A stretch of DNA of 64,000 bases, from positions 62,001 through 126,000 of the forward strand of contig JADJBV010000002.1 in the NCBI GenBank assembly GCA_016703535.1. Reading direction: 5' to 3'. Below are positions 43,420 to 52,344 of this stretch, in pieces. The notes under the pieces are model-generated. The model did no database searches, was not told where the DNA came from, and worked only from the letters and a program-made list of their open reading frames with translations. A program made the translations under genes and the position numbers. Position 1 is the first letter of the stretch. Each line of letters opens with the position of its first letter. This DNA is from Deltaproteobacteria bacterium. GTDB lineage: Bacteria > Myxococcota > Kuafuiibacteriia > Kuafuiibacteriales > Kuafuiibacteriaceae.

Positions 43420-44727
43420 TCAGCGGACCTGTAGGCTCTTGGCGAAGTCGCGCAGCACACCCTTGGCCTTCTTGACCGTCTTGGCGTCGGCGCCACCGAC
43501 CGCGGCCACCGTCAGCCGCTCGGGCGAAAGATAGCGGCGCGCCACTCGGGCCAGGTCCTCCGAGGTGACCCGCTCCAGCTGCTGCAAGCGTTCTTCGGGG
43601 CTGACCGGCGGGTGAAAGAGCCGAACCGCGCCGTACCAGTGGCTGAGCTCCAAGGTCGAGTCGAGCCCCAACTCCACGCCGAAGCGGGCCCGTCGCCGCA
43701 CCCGATCCAGCTCTTCGGTGCCGACCGACTCGGTGGCCAAACGACGGATCACCACACAGAGCTCTTCCAAGGCGTAGCTCAGCTTTTTATGAGCGACCGC
43801 CAGCTCGAAGTCGAAGAGGCCGCAGTCCGAATAGGACTCCAGCTCGGCGCCGATCTCGTAGACGATGCCGCGCTTTTCCACCAACTCCACTTGGAGTCGG
43901 GCCGAAAGCCCGCCGTCGACCACCCGCCGCAACAACAACAAGGCCGGATAGTCGGGGTGGACATCGGACACGGTTCGGAAGGTCAGGCGAGCCCGGGTCT
44001 GGGCGTCGTCGGAGTGGACGAAGCGAAAACGCGGCGTGCGCTTCGGCAGCGCCGGAGGTTTGCCTTCGTGGGCCTTTCGCCCTGGGAACAACTTGCCGAA
44101 GCTCTTCTGCGCCGCCTTCCGACAGGCCTTGGGATCGATGGCGCCGGCGAAGCACAACACCAAGTTCTTGGCGCCGTAGAAGTTGCGCCGATGCCGCTCC
44201 AGATCCTGGTCGGAGAAGCGCTTCAGGTTGGCCCGGGGCCCGTCGATCGACTGGCCCAAGGGGTGATCTTGAAACGCGTCTTGGTGGGCGATGACGTCCA
44301 GATCGATCTGGCGGCCCCGATCGTCGAGGGCATCCAGGATCTCTTCCAAGATGATCGAACGTTCGATGTCGATGTCCCGAAAGTTGGGCGCCGAAAACAT
44401 CCGGCCCAGGAGTTCGGTGGCCTCGCCGACGAACTGGGGGTGGACCGTGGTTTGGTAGCCCGAGTAGTCCCGGGTCGTGTAGCCGTCCAGGAAGCCGCCC
44501 AGGTCTTCCATGGCCGAGTTGAGGGCCGTCGAGTCTGGGTAACCTTCGCAACCCCGGAAGAACATGTGCTCCAGGAAGTGCGACAAGCCATTGCTGCTGG
44601 GCTCTTCATGGCGGCTGCCCACCCGAGCGAAGACCGAGATGGTCGCCGAGTGGAGGTGGGGCATGGCGACGGTCACCACCGTCAATCCGTTGTCCAGGTT
44701 GGTCTCGTGCAGGCGATAGGCGGCCAA
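43420..44727 (-). CDS. M16-family metallopeptidase
   Basis: 435 residues from TTG, chosen because GGAG lies six bases before it and the frame upstream is antisense to the UbiB-like gene. The zinc site is intact: HFLEH (inverted HxxEH) in GLSHFLEHMFFRG, with the third ligand Glu in ERSIILEEI. The C-terminal half is the non-catalytic M16 domain. It is a processing peptidase like PqqF or mitochondrial processing peptidase and may be cytoplasmic or periplasmic; no signal peptide is clear. Confidence 0.92.
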   Translation of the reverse strand: MAAYRLHETNLDNGLTVVTVAMPHLHSATISVFARVGSRHEEPSSNGLSHFLEHMFFRGCEGYPDSTALNSAMEDLGGFLDGYTTRDYSGYQTTVHPQFVGEATELLGRMFSAPNFRDIDIERSIILEEILDALDDRGRQIDLDVIAHQDAFQDHPLGQSIDGPRANLKRFSDQDLERHRRNFYGAKNLVLCFAGAIDPKACRKAAQKSFGKLFPGRKAHEGKPPALPKRTPRFRFVHSDDAQTRARLTFRTVSDVHPDYPALLLLRRVVDGGLSARLQVELVEKRGIVYEIGAELESYSDCGLFDFELAVAHKKLSYALEELCVVIRRLATESVGTEELDRVRRRARFGVELGLDSTLELSHWYGAVRLFHPPVSPEERLQQLERVTSEDLARVARRYLSPERLTVAAVGGADAKTVKKAKGVLRDFAKSLQVR

Positions 44728-44796
44728 AGTGGTCTCCGCCGCTCTCGGAGCGGCCGAAGCAACAACTCCTAGCCCGGCCGCGCCTCCCCGTCTACG

Positions 44797-46497
44797 ATGG
44801 CCACGATGCTCCGCACCGCCGCCCGCGATCTCGCCCGCCTGCGGCGGATCACCGGGCTGATCGGCAAGTACGGGTACGACGAGCTCATCCGCAGAGGTCC
44901 GGGCTTGCCCGATGACCTGGAGAGCCAGGACTTCCGCCCCGTCGACGGTGAGGCCGCGCCCCCCCAACTTTCGGCGCCCAAACGATTTCGCCTGATGCTC
45001 GAGGAGTTGGGTCCGACGTTCATCAAGTTTGGACAGGTGTTGTCGTCCCGACCCGACCTGGTCTCCAAGGAATACGTCGACGAACTCCGCTCGCTCCAAG
45101 ATCACTGTGAGCCGCTCCCCTATCCCGAGATCTTGAGCGCCATTCGGCTCGGCCTCGGGAGTGAACCCCTGGAGCTCTTCGCCGAAATCGATCCGGAACC
45201 TTTGGCCACCGCGTCCATCGCCCAGGTCCACCGAGGCCTGACCCGTGACGGCACCAAGGTGGTGATCAAGGTGCAGCGGCCCGGCATCGCCGAAGAGGTG
45301 CGAGGCGACGTCGAGATCCTCTATCGAGTGGCCAAACTCCTGAACGCGGTGGTCGAGGAGTCCAGCATGGCCGAGCCCGTGGGCATCGTGCGCGAGTTCG
45401 ACAAGGCCCTCACCGAAGAGCTCAACTTCCAACACGAGGCCGCCAACCTGCGGGAGTTCGCCCGGCTGCACGAACCCCGGCGAGACATCGTGGTGCCCAT
45501 CGTCTTCCCCGAGCTCTCCAGCACCACCATCTTGACCATGTCGCGGCTGGAGGGCGTGCCGTTTTCGCGCTTGCCAGAGGGCTGCGACAAAAAGGCGATC
45601 GCTGCCCGGATCATCAAGGAGGCCTTCGATGAGGTCTTCATCGACGGCGTCTTCCACGCCGATCCGCACCCCGGGAACCTGATGTTCCTGGACGACGGTC
45701 GCTACGGCATCTTGGATCTGGGCCTTTTGGGCCGCCTCAGCCCCTCGATGCAGGAGACCTTGGTGGTTTTGGCCTTGGCCATCGCGGTCCGGGACGCCGA
45801 CACCATCGCCCGTACCCTTTATCGTTTGGGCCAGGCCGATCAGCGGGTCGATCTGGCCGAGGTCAAGGCCGACACGGTGTTGTTGCTGCAGCGCTACGCC
45901 GACCGTCAGATCCGAGAGGTCGACTCGGCCTTGTTGCTCCAGGAGCTCTTGAGCCTGGGCATGAAACACCGCCTCCGGATCCCGGCCGAATACACGATGC
46001 TCGGCCGCGCCGGCGCCACCATCGAGGGCATCGTGCGGGGCCTCGATCCCAACCTGGACGTGGTGGCGGTGGCCAAACCTTACGCTGAAAAGCTCCTGGT
46101 CGATCGGGTGGCGCCCGCGGGCATGGAAGGTGGCCTCTACAAGGCCATGCTCCAGTTTCAAGGGTTGTCTCAAGACATGCCCATCCAGCTCTCCCAGATC
46201 TTGGCCGACGTCTCTTCGGGGCGATTTGGCGTGGCGGTGGGTGGTCCGTCCTTGGATCGTTTGAGCACCAGCATCTTGACCGCGGCGACCATCTTGTCGG
46301 GCGCGATCTTGGGCGGTGCCTTCGTGATCGGCGCGTTCATCGGGCTCTCGCAACTCGACCTGCGGATCCAAGGCATCCCCGTCTTGGGCATCATGGGCGC
46401 GCTTTCGGCGGCGACCTTGGTGTTTTGGGTCGGCGTCTACGCGGTACTGCGACCGCGGCTCAAAAAAGTGAGCGTGTTGCGCTGGTTCCGTCGTTGA
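44797..46497 (+). CDS. UbiB/ABC1-family atypical kinase-like protein
   Basis: 566 residues. The UbiB signature LGPTFIKFGQVLSSRPDL is present, followed by the Ala-rich nucleotide loop (ATASIAQVHRG), VIKVQRPG, HADPHPGNL and ILDLGLLG. Two transmembrane helices at the end (about 495-550) fit UbiB membership. UbiB proteins support coenzyme Q synthesis or lipid-related chemistry and probably hydrolyse ATP rather than phosphorylate proteins. It is divergent from the M16 gene, with 69 bp between starts. Confidence 0.94.
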   Translation: MATMLRTAARDLARLRRITGLIGKYGYDELIRRGPGLPDDLESQDFRPVDGEAAPPQLSAPKRFRLMLEELGPTFIKFGQVLSSRPDLVSKEYVDELRSLQDHCEPLPYPEILSAIRLGLGSEPLELFAEIDPEPLATASIAQVHRGLTRDGTKVVIKVQRPGIAEEVRGDVEILYRVAKLLNAVVEESSMAEPVGIVREFDKALTEELNFQHEAANLREFARLHEPRRDIVVPIVFPELSSTTILTMSRLEGVPFSRLPEGCDKKAIAARIIKEAFDEVFIDGVFHADPHPGNLMFLDDGRYGILDLGLLGRLSPSMQETLVVLALAIAVRDADTIARTLYRLGQADQRVDLAEVKADTVLLLQRYADRQIREVDSALLLQELLSLGMKHRLRIPAEYTMLGRAGATIEGIVRGLDPNLDVVAVAKPYAEKLLVDRVAPAGMEGGLYKAMLQFQGLSQDMPIQLSQILADVSSGRFGVAVGGPSLDRLSTSILTAATILSGAILGGAFVIGAFIGLSQLDLRIQGIPVLGIMGALSAATLVFWVGVYAVLRPRLKKVSVLRWFRR

Positions 46498-46531
46498 CCA
46501 CCCGAGCGCGGTACGCATTGCTCCCCACACG

Positions 46532-46876
46532 ATGAAAAAGTTGGTCGCGGTTTTGGTGTTGCTCTTGGGCCTACAGTCCTACGGCATCTTCGGCGCCATG
46601 CAGGCCAAACGCATCGTGTACACCTGCACCTACGAGGTCGGACCGCTCTGCTACGCCTGGGAAGAGAACGCGCTGGTGAAGGCGCTGGGGCCCAAGGCCG
46701 CCGAAAAGTTGGAGTCGAGCCTGGAGGACGCCAAAAAGGCCTGGGAGAAGGACTTCATCCAGAAGTTCTCCACCGACAAGAAGGGCCCCTTGGACGACGC
46801 CTTGGAGAAGGCCGGGGACCTGGCCAACGAGGGGCTGGAGGCCGCCAAGAAGGCCATCGGGACCGAATCCAAGTAG
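46532..46876 (+). CDS. Small secreted or membrane-anchored protein, unknown
   Basis: 114 residues. Hydrophobic N-terminus (MKKLVAVLVLLLGLQSYGIF) as a signal or anchor, then a short region with two cysteines (YTCTYEVGPLCYAW) and an amphipathic helical C-terminus rich in Lys, Glu and Ala. No family recognised. It follows the UbiB-like gene by 34 bases and may share its transcript. Confidence 0.6.
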   Translation: MKKLVAVLVLLLGLQSYGIFGAMQAKRIVYTCTYEVGPLCYAWEENALVKALGPKAAEKLESSLEDAKKAWEKDFIQKFSTDKKGPLDDALEKAGDLANEGLEAAKKAIGTESK

Positions 46877-46891
46877 GGCCTGGTGTTAGCC

Positions 46892-46907
46892 ACCGCCCCT
46901 GGGCGGT
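46892..46907 (+). terminator. Hairpin after the small secreted-protein gene
   Basis: ACCGCC, CCTG loop, GGCGGT forms a 6-bp stem 16 bases after the stop. It is followed by A-rich, not T-rich, sequence, so it is only a weak candidate. Confidence 0.3.
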
Positions 46908-47064
46908 TGCCAAAAAACCGGGAAGCACATACCACCAAGCATCTAAAATCAATCGTTTTTTGGGGATCACCACCCGACCGTTGGCCCAGGATGAAAACAT
47001 TTAGCCTATAAGCCGTTGATATCATTAGTAAAGTGATTTGCAGGCCGGCCGATGGATCCGTACG
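46908..47064 (+). other. AT-rich intergenic stretch, probable promoter region
   Basis: This stretch is markedly richer in A and T than anything around it, with runs such as AAAAAA, TTTTTT, CATTTAGCCTATAAG and TTGATATCATTAG. It lies directly upstream of the gene at 47065 and probably holds its promoter; I cannot assign a clear -35/-10 pair. No RNA gene or repeat was recognised. Confidence 0.45.
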
Positions 47065-47682
47065 ATGGATCTCGTGACCAGCCAAATCCAACCCCTCGCC
47101 AGCTTGGAGTCCTTCTTCCAGGAGCTCTTGGAAGAGGCTTTGGCCGCGGAGCAGGTCGACCTCGATCATGCCAGCCGGGCCTACCTCCTGCACCTCCTCG
47201 CCGAGTTCGCGCAGAAGGAGGCGCTCCACGCCCACCAGCCATCCGACGACCCCGGCACACCGATGTTGGTGTCCTTGTACGCCCGAGCCCGGGAGACCGC
47301 GCCGAGCCAAAGGTTCGAAGCCTACCGGCACATGGGTGACGTGGCCTTGATGGTGAGCGGCCTCTTTGCCCCCCACGTCGAGCGCTCTCGTTCACTCGTC
47401 GGCATCGACTACTACGTCCAGATGGGCGCCGCTGCTTACGATCAGGCCGCGACCTTGGCCAAACGCAGCGGCTTCGATCGGCTGTTGGCTGAGTTGGCCG
47501 CCAAGTTTCGCCGCCTGGTGGAGGTGTTGATGCGGGTCGCTGAACAGACGACCTTGCCCTCCTTGTCGGACGTGGGTGCGCTGTACACCCGCCTGATGCG
47601 CAGCCCCGAAAGCCGGGCGCTGCACCAACGTTTGGCGGCCCAAGGCCTGGCGCCGGTGTTGGTCGGCAAGGCCTGGGCGTGA
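47065..47682 (+). CDS. Helical protein of unknown function
   Basis: 205 residues from the ATG giving MDLVTSQIQPL. Almost entirely helical, with LLEEALAAEQVDLDHASRAY and a second bundle VEVLMRVAEQTTLPSLSDVG. No membrane segment, signal or motif. The following gene starts on its stop codon (GTGA), so the two products likely act together. Confidence 0.6.
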   Translation: MDLVTSQIQPLASLESFFQELLEEALAAEQVDLDHASRAYLLHLLAEFAQKEALHAHQPSDDPGTPMLVSLYARARETAPSQRFEAYRHMGDVALMVSGLFAPHVERSRSLVGIDYYVQMGAAAYDQAATLAKRSGFDRLLAELAAKFRRLVEVLMRVAEQTTLPSLSDVGALYTRLMRSPESRALHQRLAAQGLAPVLVGKAWA

Positions 47683-48293
47683 GGGACCTGACCGCCCGGC
47701 TGCAACAAGCCCTGGAGGACGTGTATTGCCTGGACCCGGTGGTGGCGGTGGAAGACTTCCACGTCACCGCCAGCCTGGTGGAGTTGGGCGACCATGTCCG
47801 CGAGAGCTTGCTGGTGCATCACGATGGTGAAGAGACCCACCTGGGGCTCTACATCGCCGACGAGGTCTTGGCGGCGGCGGCCCAGTTCGCCAGTCAGAGC
47901 TCAGACGAACTCGACGAGTTTTGTGTAGCGACCGAAGGCGTCTCCCACTTCGTCTACTTCACCTTTTGTGGCGCCGCCCAAGATCGGCCGGTCTCCCAGA
48001 TCGAGCTGGAGATCCAAGCGGAGATCGACAAGTTCGTCCTGCTGCGCTTCGTCTGCGGTGAACCTCGGGCCGACTTGGTGTTGGCGCTCTTCGATCGGAT
48101 GGAGCTGCTGCCGGGCCTCAGCGACAAAGAACGGGAGCGGTACACCGTGGCCAATCAGGTCGGCCGCCGTTATGCCCGTTGGCTCGACGCCCGATTTCGT
48201 CGAGGTGAGGGAGAGCGGGCGGTGGCCGACGCGCGAGCGCTTTACCGAAAGCCGCTGGCCGCCAAGCTGGAGCACATCGCCCGAGCCGCCTGA
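47679..48293 (+). CDS. Mixed alpha/beta protein of unknown function
   Basis: 204 residues from a GTG overlapping the upstream stop. The N-terminal half has strands (VHHDGEETHLGLYIAD, HFVYFTFCG), the C-terminal half is helical and basic. No motif recognised. Converges with the accessory gene cluster at 48326. Confidence 0.6.
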   Translation: MRDLTARLQQALEDVYCLDPVVAVEDFHVTASLVELGDHVRESLLVHHDGEETHLGLYIADEVLAAAAQFASQSSDELDEFCVATEGVSHFVYFTFCGAAQDRPVSQIELEIQAEIDKFVLLRFVCGEPRADLVLALFDRMELLPGLSDKERERYTVANQVGRRYARWLDARFRRGEGERAVADARALYRKPLAAKLEHIARAA

Positions 48294-48313
48294 CCGCGGG
48301 GGCGAGTCGCACG

Positions 48314-48327
48314 GAACTGCGTAGTTC
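48314..48327. terminator. Short inverted repeat between convergent units
   Basis: GAACT, GCGT loop, AGTTC. The 5-bp stem lies between the stop at 48293 and the end of the accessory cluster at 48326. Weak terminator candidate. Confidence 0.25.
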
Positions 48328-48805
48328 AGTCGATTTCGGTGACCCGGAAGCGATCGCCGGGGCCGGGCCGCCAGTTGGGGTCGCCCCAGCTCTTGTGTTC
48401 GGTCTTCGGGGGCCGCGTTTCGCCCCGGGCCAAGTACTTGGCCTGATCTGCAGGAGCGCAATAGATCGCGCCGCCGGCCCGAGGAACGTAAGGTGCACCG
48501 GGCGCAGCGTACACCCCGTTGATCAAGCCGATGTCGGTGATCTGGCCGTGGTTGCTCTTCGGAACATAGAGCCGAAGAATGGTGCCACTACGGTTGGAGG
48601 CGATGGTGTCCGGCACCCGATCCTGCGCAAAGGGATGGAGCGCGCTGGTCGGCAGGTCGTAGACGTCGTGGGTCGAGTAGCCGATGCCGGTGGTATAGGT
48701 CCCGACCAAACGCGCAACCCGGTTGAGGTCTAGCCCCTTGCCAACATAGGCCACCAGGTTGACGCCTTCGACGCGGGGGACATTGGAGTTGATCTCGCCG
48801 GCCAT
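48326..48805 (-). CDS. Accessory-cluster protein of 159 residues, unknown
   Basis: 159 residues. N-terminus MAGEINSNVPRVEGV does not carry the TRFQ tag of its neighbours. The body is beta-rich with many Gly, Pro and Tyr (TYTTGIGYSTHDVYDL, RAGGAIYCAPADQA). No motif recognised; a small effector, toxin-like domain or substrate of the cluster is possible but unsupported. It is last in the leftward cluster, 41 bases after the TTG-started gene. Confidence 0.6.
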   Translation of the reverse strand: MAGEINSNVPRVEGVNLVAYVGKGLDLNRVARLVGTYTTGIGYSTHDVYDLPTSALHPFAQDRVPDTIASNRSGTILRLYVPKSNHGQITDIGLINGVYAAPGAPYVPRAGGAIYCAPADQAKYLARGETRPPKTEHKSWGDPNWRPGPGDRFRVTEID

Positions 48806-48846
48806 GACAGCTTATCGGCGTCTACACCTACATAGTTGCCTGTGTC

Positions 48847-49131
48847 CTACCCAAGGGGCCCATCCTCAGGAAACAAGACCTCTCGACCGTCGAGTTGGGA
48901 CAGCCGATAGGTCCGACCCGCGATCACCACTTTGGCAGAATCGCCTTCTAGAACAAAGGCATAGCTGGCCCCGTAGACCACCACCGTCTGCGGTCGCCCC
49001 TGGTCTTTGGTGACCTGGCCATCGACGTCCAGGGCGAGGCTTGGCCCATCACTGTCCGCCGGTCTTGCCCCAAGCTGGTCGGCACGGGCCTGGTCGGAGC
49101 GCTGAAAACGGGTGGGTTTAGGAGAGGGCAA
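48847..49131 (-). CDS. Small TRFQ-tagged protein, 94 residues
   Basis: 94 residues from TTG; the start is fixed by GGGGAGGA five bases before it, and it overlaps the JAMM gene stop by 14 bases. The N-terminus MPSPKPTRFQRSDQ carries the TRFQ tag at residues 7-10, also seen in the 227- and 847-residue proteins. The rest shows short strands (TVVVYGASYAFVLEGDSAKV, VVIAGRTYRLSQLDG) with two beta-hairpins. A substrate or small partner of the cluster enzymes is the obvious hypothesis. Confidence 0.65.
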   Translation of the reverse strand: MPSPKPTRFQRSDQARADQLGARPADSDGPSLALDVDGQVTKDQGRPQTVVVYGASYAFVLEGDSAKVVIAGRTYRLSQLDGREVLFPEDGPLG

Positions 49132-51037
49132 TTTGGTCCTCCCCGATCACCTTGCCCAGGTGGTTGCTGCGGAACGAGGCGGTCCGGCACACCAGCTCTT
49201 GATCGACTTGGCTCACCTCGACGATCACCGTTCGGAAGTTCGGTGCGCTGGTGGTCGTGACCCGCGTTCCCCCGTCGAGGTCCATGTTGGAGAACACCGG
49301 AGACTCGTTGGGATGGGAGTGGACCTTCCCCAGCATGATGAGATCGTTGCGTTGCAACAGCTCCACCAGTTGCTGAGTGCCTTCGATGGTGTCCATCGCC
49401 GAGGTCCGGGCCAGCTCGGTGCCCCGGAGGCCGTTGATCACCGGCAGGAAGCGGGTCAAGCGACCGTCACTCACCAGGTAGCCCAGACCCTCCTCCGGGA
49501 ACGTGGAGCGGAAGTGAGCCTCCATAGCGCGCAGGGTCTCTACCGGGAGCGTCATCACCCCTTGGTCGAGCTGCGCCTCCTGGGCCGCCGTCAAGCTTCG
49601 CGCCTCGGCCAGGCCCGCCGCGTATCCTCGGTGCTGGGCGAAGTGATCGACGAGCTCCTCGAGCAAGGTGGGATCCTGGTGGAGCGCCTGCGCCAGCTGC
49701 TCCGCTCGATCTTCCATCACCCCCTCGGTGCTCAGGGTTCGGGCCAGCCGCTGGGAGTAGCTCAGCAGTGATTCACCGGCGGCTGGCGGAAGGTCGTGCT
49801 TGAGCATCGAGAGCAACGCGCTCGACACGCCCAGTTGTTCGCCCGGCTCGCTCGGAATCAGCGCCGCCACCTGCTGCAGGCGCCGATCGGCTCGGATCAG
49901 CTCGCCATATTTGCCTGCCAGCTCGAAGAGCCCCGCCTCCAGGAAGCGGAGCAACACCCGCTCGGTCTTTTTGGCCAGGAGCTTGGGGCTTTCGAGATTG
50001 GTGGTCAGCAACACGCCATCGGGGAGCGCGGCGACCTCCGCGACCAGGGCGGCTCGATCCACACCACCCACGGAACGGTTGGCCAAGTCTGGCCCCAGCG
50101 CCTTGCTCAACTTCTCAAAGACGGTGTCCAGCGCCAAGGCGGCTTCCCTCATCCGGGCCGAACAGGACAAGCGCAGCTCTGCTGGCGGCAGTTGAAAAAA
50201 GTCGCACAATCCAGTCGACCAACGCTCGAGCGTCTCTTTGAGCTCTGGGACGCTGCTCGGGTCGCGGGCGATGGTCTGAAAGCTCGGCTGAGCCGTGACC
50301 GGGTGGGCCGCTTGAGTACGGGCCCGGTCCACCGAGACCAAGGTCATCCAACTCTCGGCTGCCCCGCTGACCCACTCGATGATGTCACTCTTGCTGCTGG
50401 CGTCGGCCCCCTTCAGCTCGGCAACAAAGCCGTCGCTACTCGAGTGACCCATGGCCTTCGCCAACGCTCCCAGCAAATAGGGCGGAGCGTAGCGCAGGGA
50501 GCGATAGAGCTCGTGGGCTGGGCCTTCGTTCGCGTTGACCATCACCTCTAGGATCGAGCGACCCAACTCGGCGGTGCTGTTGCTTGGGATCCTGGTTCCG
50601 CCAACCTTCTTCGCCCGGGTGAGTTCACCCATGGCGACCTTCAGCTGAGCAACGGTGCGGGTCAGCAGCCGATCGACCACCTGCTCGATGTCCGGGATCA
50701 GGCGTTCGGAAATCAGGCTCCGGCCCACCCTGGCGAAAACTCGGTTCGCCACGTCCCGATCGAGCTCGTAGGTCTCGATCCGGTTCAGCAAGCTGGCCAG
50801 GTACTCCGAGGTCCGAGTTTGAGTCGGCATACCGCTGATGCGAGTGCGCAGCGCGTCTCGAATGGTCCATGCGAACTGGACCTCTGTGTTGGGCGTCCAG
50901 ATCGCGTTCGCCAAGCGACCATCCAGGTCCACGATCGGATCCGGATCAACGACCGGGCGGCCGATGATCTGAGCGACGGGCTTGAGTTCCCCGACCCCGG
51001 GCGGGATCTGGAGGGCGACCGGCAGCCGGACCTTCAC
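49118..51037 (-). CDS. Helical protein with C-terminal JAMM (MPN+) metalloprotease domain
   Basis: 639 residues from GTG overlapping the radical SAM stop. Residues 1 to about 490 are mostly helical with no known motif. From about 495 the sequence is a JAB/JAMM domain: Glu516 in FPEEGLGYLVSDG, and HSHPNESPVFSNMD, which gives the full H-x-H-x7-S-x2-D zinc signature (His573, His575, Ser583, Asp586). JAMM enzymes cleave isopeptide or peptide bonds, including ubiquitin-like tags. No ubiquitin-like, E1 or E2 gene is seen here, so the bond it cuts is unknown. It may process tagged cluster proteins. Confidence 0.85.
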   Translation of the reverse strand: MKVRLPVALQIPPGVGELKPVAQIIGRPVVDPDPIVDLDGRLANAIWTPNTEVQFAWTIRDALRTRISGMPTQTRTSEYLASLLNRIETYELDRDVANRVFARVGRSLISERLIPDIEQVVDRLLTRTVAQLKVAMGELTRAKKVGGTRIPSNSTAELGRSILEVMVNANEGPAHELYRSLRYAPPYLLGALAKAMGHSSSDGFVAELKGADASSKSDIIEWVSGAAESWMTLVSVDRARTQAAHPVTAQPSFQTIARDPSSVPELKETLERWSTGLCDFFQLPPAELRLSCSARMREAALALDTVFEKLSKALGPDLANRSVGGVDRAALVAEVAALPDGVLLTTNLESPKLLAKKTERVLLRFLEAGLFELAGKYGELIRADRRLQQVAALIPSEPGEQLGVSSALLSMLKHDLPPAAGESLLSYSQRLARTLSTEGVMEDRAEQLAQALHQDPTLLEELVDHFAQHRGYAAGLAEARSLTAAQEAQLDQGVMTLPVETLRAMEAHFRSTFPEEGLGYLVSDGRLTRFLPVINGLRGTELARTSAMDTIEGTQQLVELLQRNDLIMLGKVHSHPNESPVFSNMDLDGGTRVTTTSAPNFRTVIVEVSQVDQELVCRTASFRSNHLGKVIGEDQIALS

Positions 51038-52341
51038 AGCCCACCACCCCCGGACTGATCGGCGACCTTCAACCCTGCGGCCCGGAAGATCGCGATCTGG
51101 GCTTCGTACTCTTCGTCAGTGGTCGGGCGGTTCACCTCCGGCGTCTGAAAGCTCAGGTGCTGAGGCGTCCACTGATGCATCAAGTGGATCTCGAGATCTT
51201 TGGAGATCTCGGCCAACATCGCCGCGACCTCTCGGGGGGCAGCCGCCTCACCGGGCATCACCAGGTGTCGTACCATGAGTCCGCGTTGAGCTACCCCTCG
51301 CTCGTCGACCTCTAGGGGGCCGACCTGCCGGTGCATCTCGGCGATCGCGGCTTTGACGTTGTCAGCGTAGCCATCAACTCGGCCATAACGCTTGCCAGCC
51401 TCGTTGGTGCCGAACTTGGCGTCGGGGAGGTAGATGTCGACAAGACCGTCCAGTTGCTTGAGCGCGTTCAGATCCTCGAAGCCGCCAGTGTTGTACACCA
51501 AGGGGATCTTGAGGCCTTGCTCGGCCGCAGACTTTACCGCTTGCAGGATCTCCACCATGAAGTGGGAAGGTGTCATCAGCTGGATGTTGTGGGCCCCGCG
51601 ATCCTGCAGATCGAGGAAGATCTCCGAGAGCTCTTTGACCTTGGTGTTGGCGCCACCTTTGAGCTGAGAGATGTCGTTGTACTGGCAAAAGTTGCAGGAC
51701 ATGCTGCAACCCGAGAAGTACACGGTCCCGCTCCCTTGGTTGCCCGAGATGGCCCGCTCTTCACCGACGTTGAGATTGTATCCGCCGATCTTCAGGTTCT
51801 TCAGGCCCGCCTTCTTGTAGGCGCCCGACTGATCGGCCTCCCGGATCTTCTTGAGGGCCTTGATCCTGCGGTCGATCTCGCCGTTCTGCACCAGCGCCAC
51901 GTAGCTGGCGGGGCGCATCAGCGGATCGACGCCGCCGGGCCAGTCGGTCCGTAGCTCTGCCAGCCGCGCCTGCTGCCCAGGGTCCATGGTCATGGCCATC
52001 GCTAGCGGCACTTGCTCCATAGTCAGGTCCACGAAGGAGACCTTGCCATCGCCCATCACATCCAAGCGGCCAGTGTTGTAGGTGAGCTTGCCTTCGGTCT
52101 GGCCGACGAAGGCCCGCAGCTCGTGCAGCGACTGCCGCTCACCTTCGTTGGCTTTGGCAAAGGGCGCGGGTCGGTGGGACCCACAGAGCTGGAGTTGCTC
52201 GGTGTGGGCCTCGTTGACCTGGATGACCGGCAGTTCGACCCGACCTTTGGCCTTGGTCTTTGGCGGGACGGCGGGCAGATCCCGCCTCGGAAGGGCCGTG
52301 ACCTGCGGCGATCCGTCCACCGCTTTCTTCGTCCCGCTCAT
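51034..52341 (-). CDS. Radical SAM enzyme of the PflX-like type
   Basis: 435 residues. The segment GSGTVYFSGCSMSCNFCQYN carries the radical SAM cluster (CxxxCxxC at Cys212, Cys216, Cys219), and NVGEERAISGNQGSGT matches the region before it in PflX-like proteins (COG1313), relatives of glycyl-radical activases. The family's N-terminal Cys cluster is missing; instead there is a ~180-residue extension. The C-terminal half keeps LPDAKFG and LMVRHLVMPGE. It ends QSGGGGL. It probably modifies a protein or peptide of this cluster. Three bases separate its start from the preceding gene's stop. Confidence 0.9.
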   Translation of the reverse strand: MSGTKKAVDGSPQVTALPRRDLPAVPPKTKAKGRVELPVIQVNEAHTEQLQLCGSHRPAPFAKANEGERQSLHELRAFVGQTEGKLTYNTGRLDVMGDGKVSFVDLTMEQVPLAMAMTMDPGQQARLAELRTDWPGGVDPLMRPASYVALVQNGEIDRRIKALKKIREADQSGAYKKAGLKNLKIGGYNLNVGEERAISGNQGSGTVYFSGCSMSCNFCQYNDISQLKGGANTKVKELSEIFLDLQDRGAHNIQLMTPSHFMVEILQAVKSAAEQGLKIPLVYNTGGFEDLNALKQLDGLVDIYLPDAKFGTNEAGKRYGRVDGYADNVKAAIAEMHRQVGPLEVDERGVAQRGLMVRHLVMPGEAAAPREVAAMLAEISKDLEIHLMHQWTPQHLSFQTPEVNRPTTDEEYEAQIAIFRAAGLKVADQSGGGGL

Positions 52342-52344
52342 TGC

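Noticed and set aside
43420..46530. Start of the M16 peptidase at 46530, giving 1036 residues.
   Set aside because: The extra 600 residues are antisense to the UbiB-like gene; TTG at 44727 with GGAG fits the M16 domain start.
49118..51037. Whether the JAMM gene marks a bacterial ubiquitin-like conjugation system.
   Set aside because: No ubiquitin-like fold, E1 or E2 motif was seen in the neighbouring genes; kept as an open question, not a call.
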